From Pontederia crassipes (lineage: Eukaryota > Streptophyta > Magnoliopsida > Commelinales > Pontederiaceae), in NCBI GenBank assembly GCA_030549335.1, contig CM060194.1, forward strand, positions 14,510,171-14,574,170: a stretch of 64,000 bases of DNA. Reading direction: 5' to 3'. The notes beneath the pieces were generated by a model. That model did no database searches and had not been told where the DNA came from. It saw only the letters and a program-made list of their open reading frames with translations. Numbering within the stretch: the stretch's first letter is position 1; each line of letters begins with the position of its first letter. The position numbers were made by a program, and so were the translations under genes. Shown piece after piece: positions 11,367 through 22,312 of the stretch.

Positions 11367-12902
11367 TCACAATGCATCATCAAGTTCCCTTGAGTACTTT
11401 TTTTCAATGAGAGTCCACTTGTAGACTCTTAGACATGCCATTGCTCCTTCCCATTTTTTGCTCAAAGCATCTGCTATAGAGTTGACTTTTCCTATATGGT
11501 AGATGATGCCAAACTTATAGTCTTTCAAGAATTCTAGACATCTTCTTTGTCTCATGTTAAGTTCTTTCTAAGTGAACACATATTTGAGACTTTTGTGGTC
11601 AGTAAAAACTTCAAATTCCTCTTCGTATAAGTAGTGCCTCCATATTTATAGAGCAAACACAACTGCCGCCAACTCTAAGTCATGAGTAAGATAGTTTATC
11701 TCATGTGGCTTGAGTTGTCTTGAGGCATAAGTCACAATCCTTCCATGCTGCATCGATACACAATCCAATCTAGATCCATTAGCATCACTGTACACTGTGT
11801 ATCCTCCAACTCATGTCGAAATCATTAGCACTGGTGCAGTGGTCAATCTCTTCTTCAGCTTCAGGAAGCTCACTTCACATTTCTGTGTCCAATTGAACTT
11901 TTCTCCTTTCCTGATTAGTTTGTCATTGGAGCAACAATCTTTGAGAAGTCTTGGATAAATCTTATGTAGTAGCCGGCTAATCTAATGAAACTTCTAATAT
12001 CTGTCATCGTCTTTGGTCTTTGCCAACTGGTGACAGCCTCTACTTTGCTTGGGTCTACTAAGATCCCTTCCTTTGAAACTATATAAGGCCTAAAAACATA
12101 ACCTGCTCCAACCAGAATTCACACTCGAAGAATTTATCATACAGTTGGTGTTGTCTCAAAATCTCCAAACTATTTGTAGGTGCTTTTGATTTTCTTCTAG
12201 ACTTGATGAGTAAATCAGGATATCATCCATGAATACTAGGACAAAACTGTTAATATGAGGTTTGAAATTCCTATTCATCAAATTCATAAATGCTGCAGGA
12301 GCATTTGTTAGTCTAAAGGACATTACAAAAAATTTATAATGGTCATACCTAGACCTAGAGGCCATCTTTGCAATATCTTCATCAACTACTGTGAACTGAT
12401 GGTACCCACTTCTCAGATCAATCTTTGAGAAGACTAATGCTGTGGATAATTGATAAAAAAGATCGTTAATTCTGGCCAAAGGATAGTTATTCTTGATGGT
12501 CATTTTGTTCAGGATCTTGTAGTCCATACACAATCGTAGTGACCCATTCTTCTTCTTCTTCACAAATAGGACATGTGCACCCCATGGGGACACGTTTGGC
12601 CTGATGAAGCCTTTGTCTAGCAATTCTTATAGTTGAGTATTCAGCTCTTTCATTTATGTCGATGTCATTTTGGAGGGAGGTTTTGAGATGGGAGCTGTCC
12701 ATGGCATCAAATCAATATGAAAGTCGATCTCTCTTTTTGGAAGTACTTCCGAGAGCTCATCGGGAAATACATCACGAAAGTCCCTCACTACTCCTAGTTC
12801 TTGTAGTGACTTGGGTTGAAAATCACTTTTGATGATACTTGCTAGAAATCTTCGGCAGCCCTTGTTTAACATCTTGGTTGTCTTCATTGAGGAAATCATC
12901 AT
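11367..12902 (-). pseudogene. Chromovirus reverse transcriptase and RNase H, broken
   Basis: The reverse transcriptase core lies at 12156-12902: [23 protein letters not shown] and the catalytic box FMDDIL. RNase H follows in several frames toward 11370, ending with the typical YHIGKVNSIADALSKK. The catalytic aspartates of the FMDD box survive, but stops and frame changes occur around 12655 and again between 12156 and 11555. Confidence 0.88.
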
Positions 12903-12949
12903 CTTCTTTTCTTTTGATGAGATCCTACGAAAATCACAGAATTATCGTC

Positions 12950-13250
12950 TTTCTTGTCTATTTGAACCTTTTTTCTCGACATCTCAAGTAGGCATCATGG
13001 TAAGATAATTAATCCATCCCTAGAATAACATCGTTGTCTATCATAGGTAGCACTACAAGGTCAGCAGAATAGTTTACTCCTTCGATCGTGACTGATGTCT
13101 CCGCGAGATACTACCGGGTGGAGACTCTCCCAAGTGGAGTTGCTATGTCTAACTGCCACTTCATATTCACTCTCTCCACATTTAGCAAGTAAGCAAAAGC
13201 AGACGATATGAAAAAATGAGTAGCACCAAAATCGAATTACACATTTACAT
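12950..13250 (-). pseudogene. Chromovirus aspartic protease with altered active site
   Basis: On the minus strand the active-site loop reads FDFGATHFF (about 13212-13240) where the family has DSGATHSF: the catalytic Asp is kept but the following Ser is Phe. Downstream, VVLPMIDNDVILGMD is the conserved C-terminal part of the fold. An in-frame stop lies between the two blocks. This is decay, not a new enzyme. Confidence 0.75.
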
Positions 13251-13377
13251 AGTGATTAGCAATAAGGAGATTATCTTAGATCACTTCATTAGATTTCTGG
13301 GCCTCATCCACCTGCATGGTGAAGACCCTTCCAGGTACTCTCTGTTGCTCGGCTTAGTTGCCTTTACCCTTTTCCTG

Positions 13378-14241
13378 GTAATCAGTCTCTGGCAAAATGG
13401 CTCATCTTGCCACAGTTCAGACATACTTCTGACTTCATCCTACACTCAACAGGATGGAACTTGTGGTAGAAGGAACATGGCTTGCGTCCCTATCCATCTT
13501 TACCTCTTGAGTAAGGTTTGGAGTCTTTGTACTTTTTGCCCTTATCTTTCTTTTGGTCTTTTCTGGACTCTTTGCCTTGCTCATATTTCTTTTGTGCATT
13601 CATCTCCCGAGCTAGGTTGTTGCTAGAGAGATTGTCTTCGCCATGGTCTCAGGATCCCCACACTTAATATTTAGACTCAAGCGAGGATTTAGCCCCTTGA
13701 GGAAGTGGTCCACCTTGAACTTCTCATCCTCTTTCATAGGACTGTACCTCTCTAGTTTCAAAAACTTGTTAAGGTACTCTTCAACAGACATACTCCCCTG
13801 CTGTAGATTCATGAATTCTGCTGCCTTCTTCCCCTGTACATGTGAGGGAAGGTAATGGTCCTTGAAGGCTTTCTTGAATTCCATCCCGCTGATCACTTCA
13901 TCATCATTAAACTAAGTCCTGGTCATCGATTTCCACCGGTGACACACTTGGTCAACAAGTTGGTTTGTGGCCAAGTTTACCATGTCCCTTTTAGAGTAAT
14001 CGATCGCTCTAAACTTCTCGGTGATCACATTCAGCTAAGCTTAAGCCTTGTCTGTATCTCTATTGATACCCCCATTGAAGGTAGGGGGATGCAGCTTCAG
14101 GAATTTCTCTATTCTTAAACTCAACTTGCTGGAATGACCCAAGTTCGTATTCCTCTCAATTGCCCGCGCCATGCGGGTCATGCTCTCAACGAGCTCTATC
14201 TGATCTCCCGAAGCATTGGAGGGACCACCGTCATCCATCAT
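13378..14241 (-). pseudogene. Chromovirus gag, broken
   Basis: The frame from 14241 begins with a short acidic leader; the frame from 13896 holds the retrotransposon gag core (MEFKKAFKDHYLP and SVEEYLNKFLKLERY). The zinc knuckle follows at about 13380-13430 as CLNCGKMSHFARD. Its fourth Cys codon is replaced by TGA (minus strand, 13382-13384), so translation would stop exactly at the last metal ligand. At least one other stop separates the blocks. Confidence 0.82.
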
Positions 14242-14395
14242 TCACATAATAATAATCAATCAAACATTAGTTGGTTAATTTAAACAATATAATGAATGGC
14301 ACAATACTTACACACTCAATTTTGGATGACTGCTCATGCACATGGACTTAGACTCTTAACCATTCTGTAACACACTTAGCATATGTCCTAAGCAT

Positions 14396-14407
14396 GCTCT
14401 GATACCA
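14396..14407 (-). other. Primer binding site, initiator tRNA-Met type
   Basis: The plus strand GCTCTGATACCA is TGGTATCAGAGC on the minus strand, complementary to the 3' end of plant initiator methionine tRNA. It lies three bases from the 5' LTR edge at 14411. It fixes the element's orientation as minus. Confidence 0.9.
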
Positions 14408-14410
14408 AAC

Positions 14411-14945
14411 TATAACTTCCCAAATTTTACCCCTAAATTGTCATGGACAATTAGGTCATTCCGCTATGTTAGCTCGTTTGCCATCACATAATCATAATAA
14501 AATATGATTTTCATCCGTTACATCGGAAACATAAAATCATAAAAATAAGATAAAATAATTCTTTAAAACATAGTGGAAGACTTCAACAAAACATCAAAAG
14601 TAATGTTATACAATTGAGAAAAACAATCTAAGAATCATCACTAAAACATCTTTTAGAAACATAGTCAAAGGACTCTAAAGTCTAGACAACCTAGATCATG
14701 TGTGCAATCATCTCGTCATGAGTTGAGCCGCTATCCATCCAATCATTATGCACCTGCACGGATCCATGATGAGAGGTTTCTTTAGTTAGAGTATGTAAAG
14801 GCCATGCAATGCGATGCTATGATCTTAAATAAGATACTACATGATATGAATCATCTATATATAAAAGAAGTAAACGATATACATGTCATGCTCTAAACAT
14901 GAGATCTACATGTCAATCATTCACATTAATCTTTCATCATGCATC
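14411..14945 (-). repeat. Truncated 5' LTR of the chromovirus
   Basis: The 535 bases align along their whole length with 6822-7350, including 'ttgtcatggacaatta', 'aatcatcactaaaacatctttt' and 'gtcatgctctaaacatga'. After 'ttcatcatg' the match stops abruptly and unrelated sequence follows, so over a kilobase of this LTR has been lost or replaced. Confidence 0.88.
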
Positions 14946-16528
14946 TACAAACATTGGCATAGAAGACATGTAATCACATCATCATAGGAGGAGGAAGAGG
15001 AAGGGCAAAGAACACATCACGAAGTGATCTGAAGACCTTTCCATCTTAGCTAGTCTTGGGTGATCCAAGCAGTGAGAAAACTCCAAGCAGCGAGAAAACG
15101 AAGCCCTAGCGCACTCCGGCTTTCCGTGTTTGGATTAGGTAATAATGAGGAACAACAAGGAGATGAGTTTTTAGCCAAAACTCTACTTTTAGGATCTGGC
15201 ACCTACACTCGACTCAGCCTGCATCTTCTTGATCCCTCCCACATTTGTATTAGTATGGAAGATATGGCACCAAAAGTTGTGGAGCTGGTCATCTTTAGTA
15301 TCTATCTGAGCTATTCAAAGAGCAGAAGGGGGCTCCTATTCGGCCTGGGGTTCGGAGGGCGGGAATATCCCAACCCTACTAAGGATGGTCAGAAAAGCTA
15401 GCAGTGGGAAAGCGGCTGGATAGCTATTACCTTACTTGTGTACCAAAAGCAGTTATGATTGGGGTTTCGAGTTCAATTGCAGTTTTTGTTGTTGCGGTTG
15501 GTCATTTGTTTGCTGGAAAAAAAATCAATCAATCAATACTTTTAAAATGAAAATAAAAAAGACTTCGTTGGTCACGTGGCCTGCACTGAAAAGGTGGCTG
15601 ACTGGGTAACCATGGGTTCCAATGCACGAGATCTTGTAGCACTTATCAATGAGGCCCCATCGATTAGTATTACACAGAAGAATTCTTCCTTTTAGTTCTC
15701 TTCGATGTATCGATCATGCATTCCTAAACCTCACGAATAACAAAGTAAACATAATCTCTAAAGTTACCATCCCTAACCTCCTGAGATGATTATTCCGGAA
15801 TAAATGGGCAATAGTTAGGAGAGGTGCGCGAAAGCCTAAGCATTAGCGCGATTGCTCGGCTATTTCTATGGTTTGACGTTGTTCCGGTCGAGCACTCTCT
15901 TTTCTTTGTCCAATTCTGTCTAACCAAGAGGAGCAGGAACAACATGTTGTCCTCTCTTGCTTGGCCATGCTTCCTCGCATGGGACATGCATTCTAGATAA
16001 TATAATAATTCAGAACAAAACTTTTGGATTCTCTTTCGTCCAGCTAGATCCGCCTTCAAAGCCTTTTCCTTTAATCTCAGGGTAGAAGGCCATAAGCAGC
16101 GACGGAGATGGTTCGAATCAAGCGAAACCAAAGGCATCTGGTACAAAGTACTATGGAATAAGACTTCCCCTTCCTTCTGATCAAGGATTGGAGAGGAGAG
16201 GAGCAAGCTCCGGACTTCCACACAAAGAAAAAAGTTTGTCGAGAAAATATTGTCAAACAAAATGCTTAATCAAAACATTTCTCAATAACGCAACTTTTGA
16301 AATGTGTAAAAAAAAGTAAAGGAAACTTACTTCTATTAATGTTAAGTTGTTCCATCTGCACTTCCTGAAATCTCAGTGGGCAAGAGCATGAATCCTTTGT
16401 ATTTTCTTTTCTCCACTCATCTCATTCACTAAATTGCTATATGAATAGCTTAGTTATACTCATAGGCTTATATGTAGGATGGTTATAGACCATGATGTCC
16501 ATACTCTACACATTGTGCTGATGGTTAT
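14946..16528. other. Anonymous segment, possibly organelle-derived
   Basis: This block is less AT-rich than its surroundings and reads like plant mitochondrial intergenic DNA, for example around 15100-15420 and 15800-16210. That impression is from style, not an alignment. Open frames at 15060-15401 (+) and 15790-16260 (-) carry no domain I recognise. A short frame ending at 15695 (VACTEKVADWVTMGSNARDL) looks protein-like but is unidentified. The segment starts exactly where the chromovirus LTR is cut off. Confidence 0.35.
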
Positions 16529-17261
16529 AATCACTACAAGAAAATCGCGATTTTCCGACGGATAATTTCCGACGATTCTAAATCTGTCGCAATTTGCGAC
16601 GGGTTTTTCGACGGTTCCATTTTCGACGGATTTTTCGACGGTTATGACCGTCGGAAATAATTTATATTATTATTTAATTTTTCGACGATTAGGAACGTCG
16701 ATATTTTCAACGGATATCCATCCATCGCAATTTCCGACGACTTTTTCGACGGTTATGACCGTCAGAAATAAAAAAATTAAATTATGTATTTTTTTATATT
16801 ATTATTAAATGTTTTCGACGGATTTTTCGACGGTCATGACCATCGAAAATAAAAAAATTAATTATATAATTTATTATATTATTATTTAATTTTTTACGAT
16901 TAGGACCGTCGATATTTCCGACGGATATCCATCCGTCGCAAAATCCGCCGCAATTTCCGAAGGTCGTAACCGTCGGTAAATGTATAATAATATAATATAA
17001 AGAGTATTTTATTAATATAACTAGCGACGGTCCAAACCGTCGCAATTACCGACGGTCAAAACCATCGGTAATGATTACCGACGGTTTGAACCGTCGGTAA
17101 AATAAAAAATAAATATTATATATAACTAAATATATTTTTGACGGTCACAACCGTCGATAATTATAAAAATATTTAATATTTACATTTTCGATGGCCGAAA
17201 CCGTTGATAATTAAAATTTCGTTATCCCGCTTTTTTCCCTTTTCCCGCTTTCTTTTCACTT

Positions 17262-17355
17262 TTTCCCTTTATATATATTCTTCATCCCTCTTCTCTCTCC
17301 CTCCTCCCTCCACTCCTCTCTCTCCCTCCTCTCCTCTCTCTCTCTCCCGGCCGCG
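17262..17355 (+). promoter_or_regulatory. Promoter-like TATA and CT-rich tract inside the CACTA element
   Basis: TTTATATATATTC is followed by a long CT-rich stretch (about 17280-17350), the arrangement of a plant TATA box and a pyrimidine-rich leader, then a GC-rich segment. It may be the relic of the transposase promoter of an autonomous parent. There is no evidence for transcription. Confidence 0.35.
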
Positions 17356-17572
17356 AGCACCCCCTCCCGCCCGTCGGACGCCGGCGACCCTCCCACGCCG
17401 GACGCCGGCGACCCTCTCCCGCGCCAGTGTACTCTCTCCCGCTCCGCGCCGGCGTCTCTCTCTCTCTACTGTCGGCCGGCCGGAGGCCGGATCCGGCCTT
17501 GGCCGTTCGGATCCGGCCTCCAGCGGCCGGATCGGCCGCCAGGCGGGCCGGTTCCAGCCTCCAGGCGGGTGG

Positions 17573-18430
17573 ATCGGCCGCCAGGCGGGCCGGTTCCGAC
17601 CTCCAACGCCCGGATCCGGCCGCCTCCGACCTCCAAGCGGCCGGATCCGGCCTCCAATTTTTTTATATTTAAAAAATTATTTGCGACGGTTGCGACCATC
17701 TAAAGATCGACGATTGCGACGTCCGTCCAAAGTTTTGACAGTTGTGACCGTCGAAAAGTTGCGACGGCTCGAACCGCCGGCCTTTTCCGACGATTGCAAC
17801 CGTCGGAAATATCGACGGTTCGAACCGTCGGCCTTTTCCGGCGGTTGCAACCATCGGAAATATCGACGGTTCGAACCGCCGGGGACTTTTCCGGCGGTTG
17901 CAACCGTCAGAAAATTTCGACGGGTCGAACCGCCGGGGACTTTTCCGACGGCGCCTTTTCCGGCGGTTGCAACCGTCGGAAATATCGACGGTTCGAACAG
18001 CCGGGGACTTTTCCGGCGGTTGCAACCGTCGGAAAATTTCGACGGATCGGCCGCCAGGCGGGCCGGTTCAGACCTCCAGCGCCCGGATCCGGCCTCCATT
18101 TTTTTTATATTTAAAAAATTATTTGCGACGGTTGCGACCGTCTAAAGATTGACGGTTGCGACGTCCGTCCAAAGTTTCGATAGTTGCGACCGTCGAAAAG
18201 TTGCGACGGCTCGAACCGCCGGCCTTTTTCGGCGGTTGCAAACGTCGGAAATATCGACGGTTCGAACCGCCGGCCTTTTTCGGCGGTTGCATCCGTCGGA
18301 AATATCGACGGTTTGAACCGCCGGGGACTTTTCCGGCGGTTGCAACTGTCGGAAAATTTCGACGGGTCGAACTACCGGGGACTTTTCCGACGGCCAGAAC
18401 CGTCGATATTTTCGACGGATTTTTTGAACC
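17573..18430. repeat. Segmental tandem duplication within the CACTA element
   Basis: The block starting 'ggatcggccgccaggcgg' at 17573 recurs at 18042, followed in both by a short T/A tract, 'aaaaaattatttgcgacgg' and the same order of GACGG repeats. The GC-rich unit itself also repeats within 17500-17660. The copies differ by several substitutions. Confidence 0.8.
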
Positions 18431-18572
18431 GTCGCAAATCCGTTTGCGACGAGCGTTTTTTCGACGGATCGATTCCGACTGAAAAACCGTCGGTAATTGC
18501 GTTACCGATGGTTTTCGGGCTGATTACCGACGGTCCGGACCGTCGGTAATCCGCGTTTTTCTAGTAGTGAAT

Positions 18573-18865
18573 GCTGCCTTGAATTAGTATGGTTGTAGAA
18601 GGAGATCATCTATCCATGTAATATTCATTATTTTAAAAATATATTTAATTATTCTCCATTATGCTTTTGTGTCATGTTTCCAAATGTATGCTGTCTTGCT
18701 GTACACCTACATTCATAGATGGACAAAACTCGGCCCCCATTATATTATTTTTAAGATATTGAAGTATAATCTATATATGAATTGTTGGAAAAAATAAAAA
18801 TAAAGACTTATAGTCCTAAAGAGTAAACAAACATATAATCTCACTGAATAAAAAGATATATTGCA

Positions 18866-18902
<37 letters not shown>

Positions 18903-19404
18903 TCTTCTAAAGAGTAAACAAACATATAATCTCACTGAATAAAAAGATATATTGTGTATTATTATTAATGAAAAGTAAAATAGAATGGATACAAAAGTAA
19001 CACATTTATTTATTAGTGAAAGAAATTGATGTTGATGTTATGTATTCCTAAAAATAATTAAAAAATATTTTAATTATTTGGCATGAAAATGCATGCATGC
19101 AATAATTTGCAACAATCCTTTATCAACGTATCACCTTATGTGGGAGTTCAGAAGTAATGTTTTCAATAAATTCATAACTTTCATGCAGGATACATCTATA
19201 AATTGACAAATAGTATTAATAAGTTATCTTACACTGAAGAATCGTTGTATGAATATTTAAAAGAACTAAAATTGAAATATAACTCATTGACATAAAGAGT
19301 ACAGAAACACAACAAAAGACCTACAAAATAATATTTTTCTATACAATAATAATTTCTTGGGATGAATTAAAATTTTTATTGCGTATAAACATATATGACA
19401 TGCA
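18573..19404. other. AT-rich intergenic DNA
   Basis: No gene is visible. A block of about 45 bases (starting 'aaagagtaaacaaacatata') occurs twice, near 18818 and 18908, separated by a TTA/ATT microsatellite of about 13 units (18869-18902). Confidence 0.6.
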
Positions 19405-19705
19405 TATAGTATAGTGTAGTATAGTATTGTGTAGATTAGTGTAGTGTAGTATAGCATTGTATAGTATATTGTAGTATAATATAATGTAGTATATTATAGT
19501 ATTGTAGATATTAGTGTAATATACTATATAGTATAGTATAAGTATAGTATAGTATAGTGTAGTGTAGTATAGTATAATATAGTATAGTATAGTATAGTAT
19601 AGTATAGTATAGTATAATATAGTATAGTATAGTATAGTATAGTATAGTATAGTATAGTATAGTATAGTATTGTATTGTATAGTATTGTATAGTATTGTAT
19701 AGTAT
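19405..19705. repeat. AGTAT pentanucleotide array, part 1
   Basis: The tract is built from AGTAT units with scattered variants (AGTGT, AATAT, AGTATTGT). The most regular section is about 19545-19670. Open frames encoding Tyr/Ile/Leu repeats on the minus strand are artefacts of the unit. The array continues beyond the solo LTR at 21629. Confidence 0.92.
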
Positions 19706-21628
19706 TGTAACAACCAAGAAACATAAAAGATAATAAAAAAAGGGGAACAAAATGAGAGGGACTCGACGAAAAACAACGGAGTTTTTATCCTTATCCCAAT
19801 CAAAGTGAGGAAATCAAGAGTGGATAGAATTCATAAATCAGAGTAGATAAATTTTTATCTAATTGTTTATATTAGATTTAAACTAGGAGAGAAGAGTTTT
19901 AATTAAACAAAACTCTGCTTTACCCTCTTTCTCCCAAAAAAACCTCACGAGACCTCCCCTACTAGATTCTAGAGCGGCTGATAACATCTAAGGAGGAGTC
20001 GACAAGTGGGGAACGAGAGGAAGAAAAGGGAGAAAACTAGGGGCAGGTTCAATAGGATTTTCACGAATCAAGGCAAGGAGAAATCGCGAACAGGTGGGTG
20101 AACTGAAATCACCTTGCATGACCTCTGGTTAGTTTTAATCCATTCCCTAATTGATTCTGTAAGGAAGAAAATAAGAAGAAGGTTCCAAAGTTATTGTTTT
20201 GATTGTTTGATTTCTTGATTGATTTGATTTCTTGATGAATTGCATTTAGGTTTTGATCTCTGTAGTTACGTTACTGTTTGATTGATTGCTAGGCGCTAGA
20301 AACTTGTTTAGGACGAGATTATGCTAAACGTTTTAAGGAATTTTCGAGTTTGGAAATCCATCAGGACGCCAATCGATCGATCGGCCCGTGTGTATTTCCA
20401 GCAACCGATCGACCGATTTATTGAACCCACAGCCGATTTCATTATACATCTACCGATCGATCGATCCCCCTGTGTTGTGACTTGACCGGTCGACCGATCC
20501 CCGAGCCTTACCAACCGACCGGTCAACCTTTCAATGGATCGGATCGACTAATCCTCTAATTCCACCGTCTGACCTTTGAAACACCGGTCAATCGATAGGA
20601 GCTGACCGGTTGACCGACCCGAAGCTCACCGATCGATCATTCTCACAGAACCGATCGACTGATTCCCAATAATTTATGTTTTATCATATTATCCACTAAT
20701 CCATTCCCGTTTAGGATTGACTCTATTTTCTGCCCTCACAGAGATCCACCCCTGATTTTAGGATCAATTCTTTTACTGATTTATTACTCAATGATTTTAT
20801 TGCCTCTATTATAAGAAGAACAAAGAATGATAAGTTACTAAAAGTGATAAATAAGTTAAGATGAAAGATAATAAATTGGTTGCCAGTCCAAATTAAGTGC
20901 TGCATGATAAGGGTCGCTCCCTTAGTCATGGTTTGATCACCCATTGACCTGCACAAGACTGTATCGTTTGCTCGGCATACCCCAAGAATTAAAGGCACCT
21001 AAAGTCATCATGATTCTAATTATAAACCAAGATTAAGAAACATGATTAAGACAAGTCAAGTTATCGTCATGATTTCCAAGCATGCCATGATTTCCAATTT
21101 ACTAAGCATCATTTGATTCTCATGATTTATGATATCTTATTCATCTCTGATTATGATTTATGATGCTACCATGTTATCCTTTTCACGTTTAAGTTAAGCA
21201 TGATTATTTAATTATTCTATTCATGTTATGCATTGTATATCATATGGTTCCCTATTAAGCTGTAAAGCTTACGGGAGGATCTCCTCCTCTGTGTCTGATT
21301 TCCACATAGTCATGTCAGTGATAAGGTGGAGTAGGTGTGTAGTGACGAAGCTCTAGCGGCAAGAAAGCACATGAACCACAGGGCTTATTAGTTTCCTTAT
21401 TAGATTTCTTTTCCTTCCGCATTTATAGATTCATGATGTAGAACTTCATTTTTATTTCTTAAAGATGATATAGCCACTTTTAGACTTCCGCAATTAAAGT
21501 TATTCTTTTTCTTTATTTCTCCTATTATACTCCTTCCACTGACGTGTCTCAGTTCTTGACTGAGATATTGTCCACATTATGATCAAAGTCATAGCATGTC
21601 GTAGCGTCACCAACCCGGGGGCGTTACA
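19706..21628 (+). mobile_element. Solo LTR inserted in the AGTAT array
   Basis: The 1923-base segment begins TGTAACAACC and ends GGGGGCGTTACA, LTR-like TG...CA ends with inverted TGTAAC/GTTACA. AGTAT flanks both sides (19701-19705 and 21629-21633), consistent with a 5-bp target duplication, though the array itself also supplies AGTAT. No primer site, polypurine tract or coding region adjoins it, so it is best read as a solo LTR left by LTR-LTR recombination, probably of a Ty3/gypsy chromovirus. The plus orientation is inferred from the GC-rich 3' end. Confidence 0.82.
20371..20663. repeat. Cluster of CGATCG / CCGGTCGACC palindromes in the solo LTR
   Basis: Ten words of the ACCGATCGACCGAT or GACCGGTCGACC type start near 20371, 20404, 20452, 20484, 20514, 20537, 20582, 20604, 20628 and 20650. 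Spacing is 22-48 bases. The words are partly self-complementary and all carry GATCG or GGTCG cores. The surrounding LTR is not enriched for them. Confidence 0.75.
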
Positions 21629-22312
21629 AGTATAGTATAGTATAATATATTATAGTATTGTATAGATTAGTATAGTAAAGTATATATCATAGTATATTAT
21701 AATATAGTATAGTTTAGTATAGTATAGTATAATATAGTATAGTGTAGTATAGTATAATATAATATAGTACATATTAGTATAGTATAGTATAGTATAGTAT
21801 AGTACAGTATATTATAGTATAGTATAGTATAGCATAGATTAGTGTAGTGTTGTATATAATATAGTATAGTGTAGTTTTGTATACAGTATAGTATAGTGTA
21901 GTATAGTATAATATTGTATAGATTAGCTTAGTATAGTATAATATAGTTTTGTCTAGATTATATTGTCTAGATTAGTATAATATAATATAGTATTGTATAG
22001 TAGTGCATTATAGTATAGTGTAATATAATATAATATAATATAGTATAATATAGTATAGTATAGTATTACATAGTATGATATAATATAGTATAGTATAAAT
22101 TAGTATAGTATAGTATGGTATAGTATAGTATAGTATAGATTAATTTAGTATAGTATAGTTTTGTATAGATTAGTGTAGCACAATATTGTATATTATAGTA
22201 TAATATAATATATTTATTGTATATTAGTGTAGTACATTATAGTATTGTATAGTATAGTACAATATAGTACAGTATAATATAGTATAGTATAGTATTGTAT
22301 AGTATAGTACAA
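21629..22312. repeat. AGTAT pentanucleotide array, part 2
   Basis: This continues the array interrupted by the solo LTR, with more variation: 'gattagtatag' and 'gtatagatta' words recur irregularly. The array ends where Athila-type gag sequence begins. Confidence 0.88.

Larger units (their letters stand above)
6822..14945 (-). mobile_element. Ty3/gypsy chromovirus, degenerate, minus strand
   Basis: The element reads right to left: LTR (truncated, 14411-14945), primer binding site, gag, protease, reverse transcriptase, RNase H, integrase, chromodomain, polypurine tract, LTR (6822-9881). This order with a C-terminal chromodomain is that of plant chromoviruses, probably the Tekay/Del group; the clade is an inference. 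All coding parts are broken by stops and frameshifts and key residues are lost, so it cannot move by itself. The 5' LTR is cut off at about 14945, so no target duplication can be tested. Confidence 0.9.
16532..18569. mobile_element. Complete non-autonomous CACTA (En/Spm-type) transposon
   Basis: The ends are CACTACAAGAAAATCGCG (16532-16549) and CGCGTTTTTCTAGTAGTG (18552-18569), an inverted repeat with few mismatches. The insertion is flanked by AAT on each side (16529-16531 and 18570-18572), the 3-bp target duplication expected of CACTA elements. No transposase is encoded. Nearly all of the 2038 bases consist of GACGG/CCGTC words in both orientations, like the subterminal repeats bound by the CACTA accessory protein but spread across the element. 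Mobility would need a transposase supplied from elsewhere. The 313-codon frame across it is a by-product of the repeats. Confidence 0.95.

Noticed and set aside
13216..13626. 136-codon plus-strand frame
   Set aside because: It lies antisense to the chromovirus gag-protease region, whose minus-strand motifs are clear.
17204..18145. 313-codon open frame on the plus strand, rich in Pro, Arg and repeated GGCNRRK-type words
   Set aside because: It is a product of the GACGG/CCGTC repeats and GC-rich text of the CACTA element; other frames on both strands are equally open, and no domain is present.
19339..19803. 154-codon minus-strand frame of Tyr/Thr/Ile/Leu repeats
   Set aside because: It is a direct translation of the AGTAT pentanucleotide array, open in several frames; it also runs across the solo LTR boundary.
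20371..20663. CRISPR-like array in the solo LTR
   Set aside because: The repeated words are short, degenerate and palindromic with unequal spacing of 22-48 bases, in a eukaryotic LTR with no cas-like genes.
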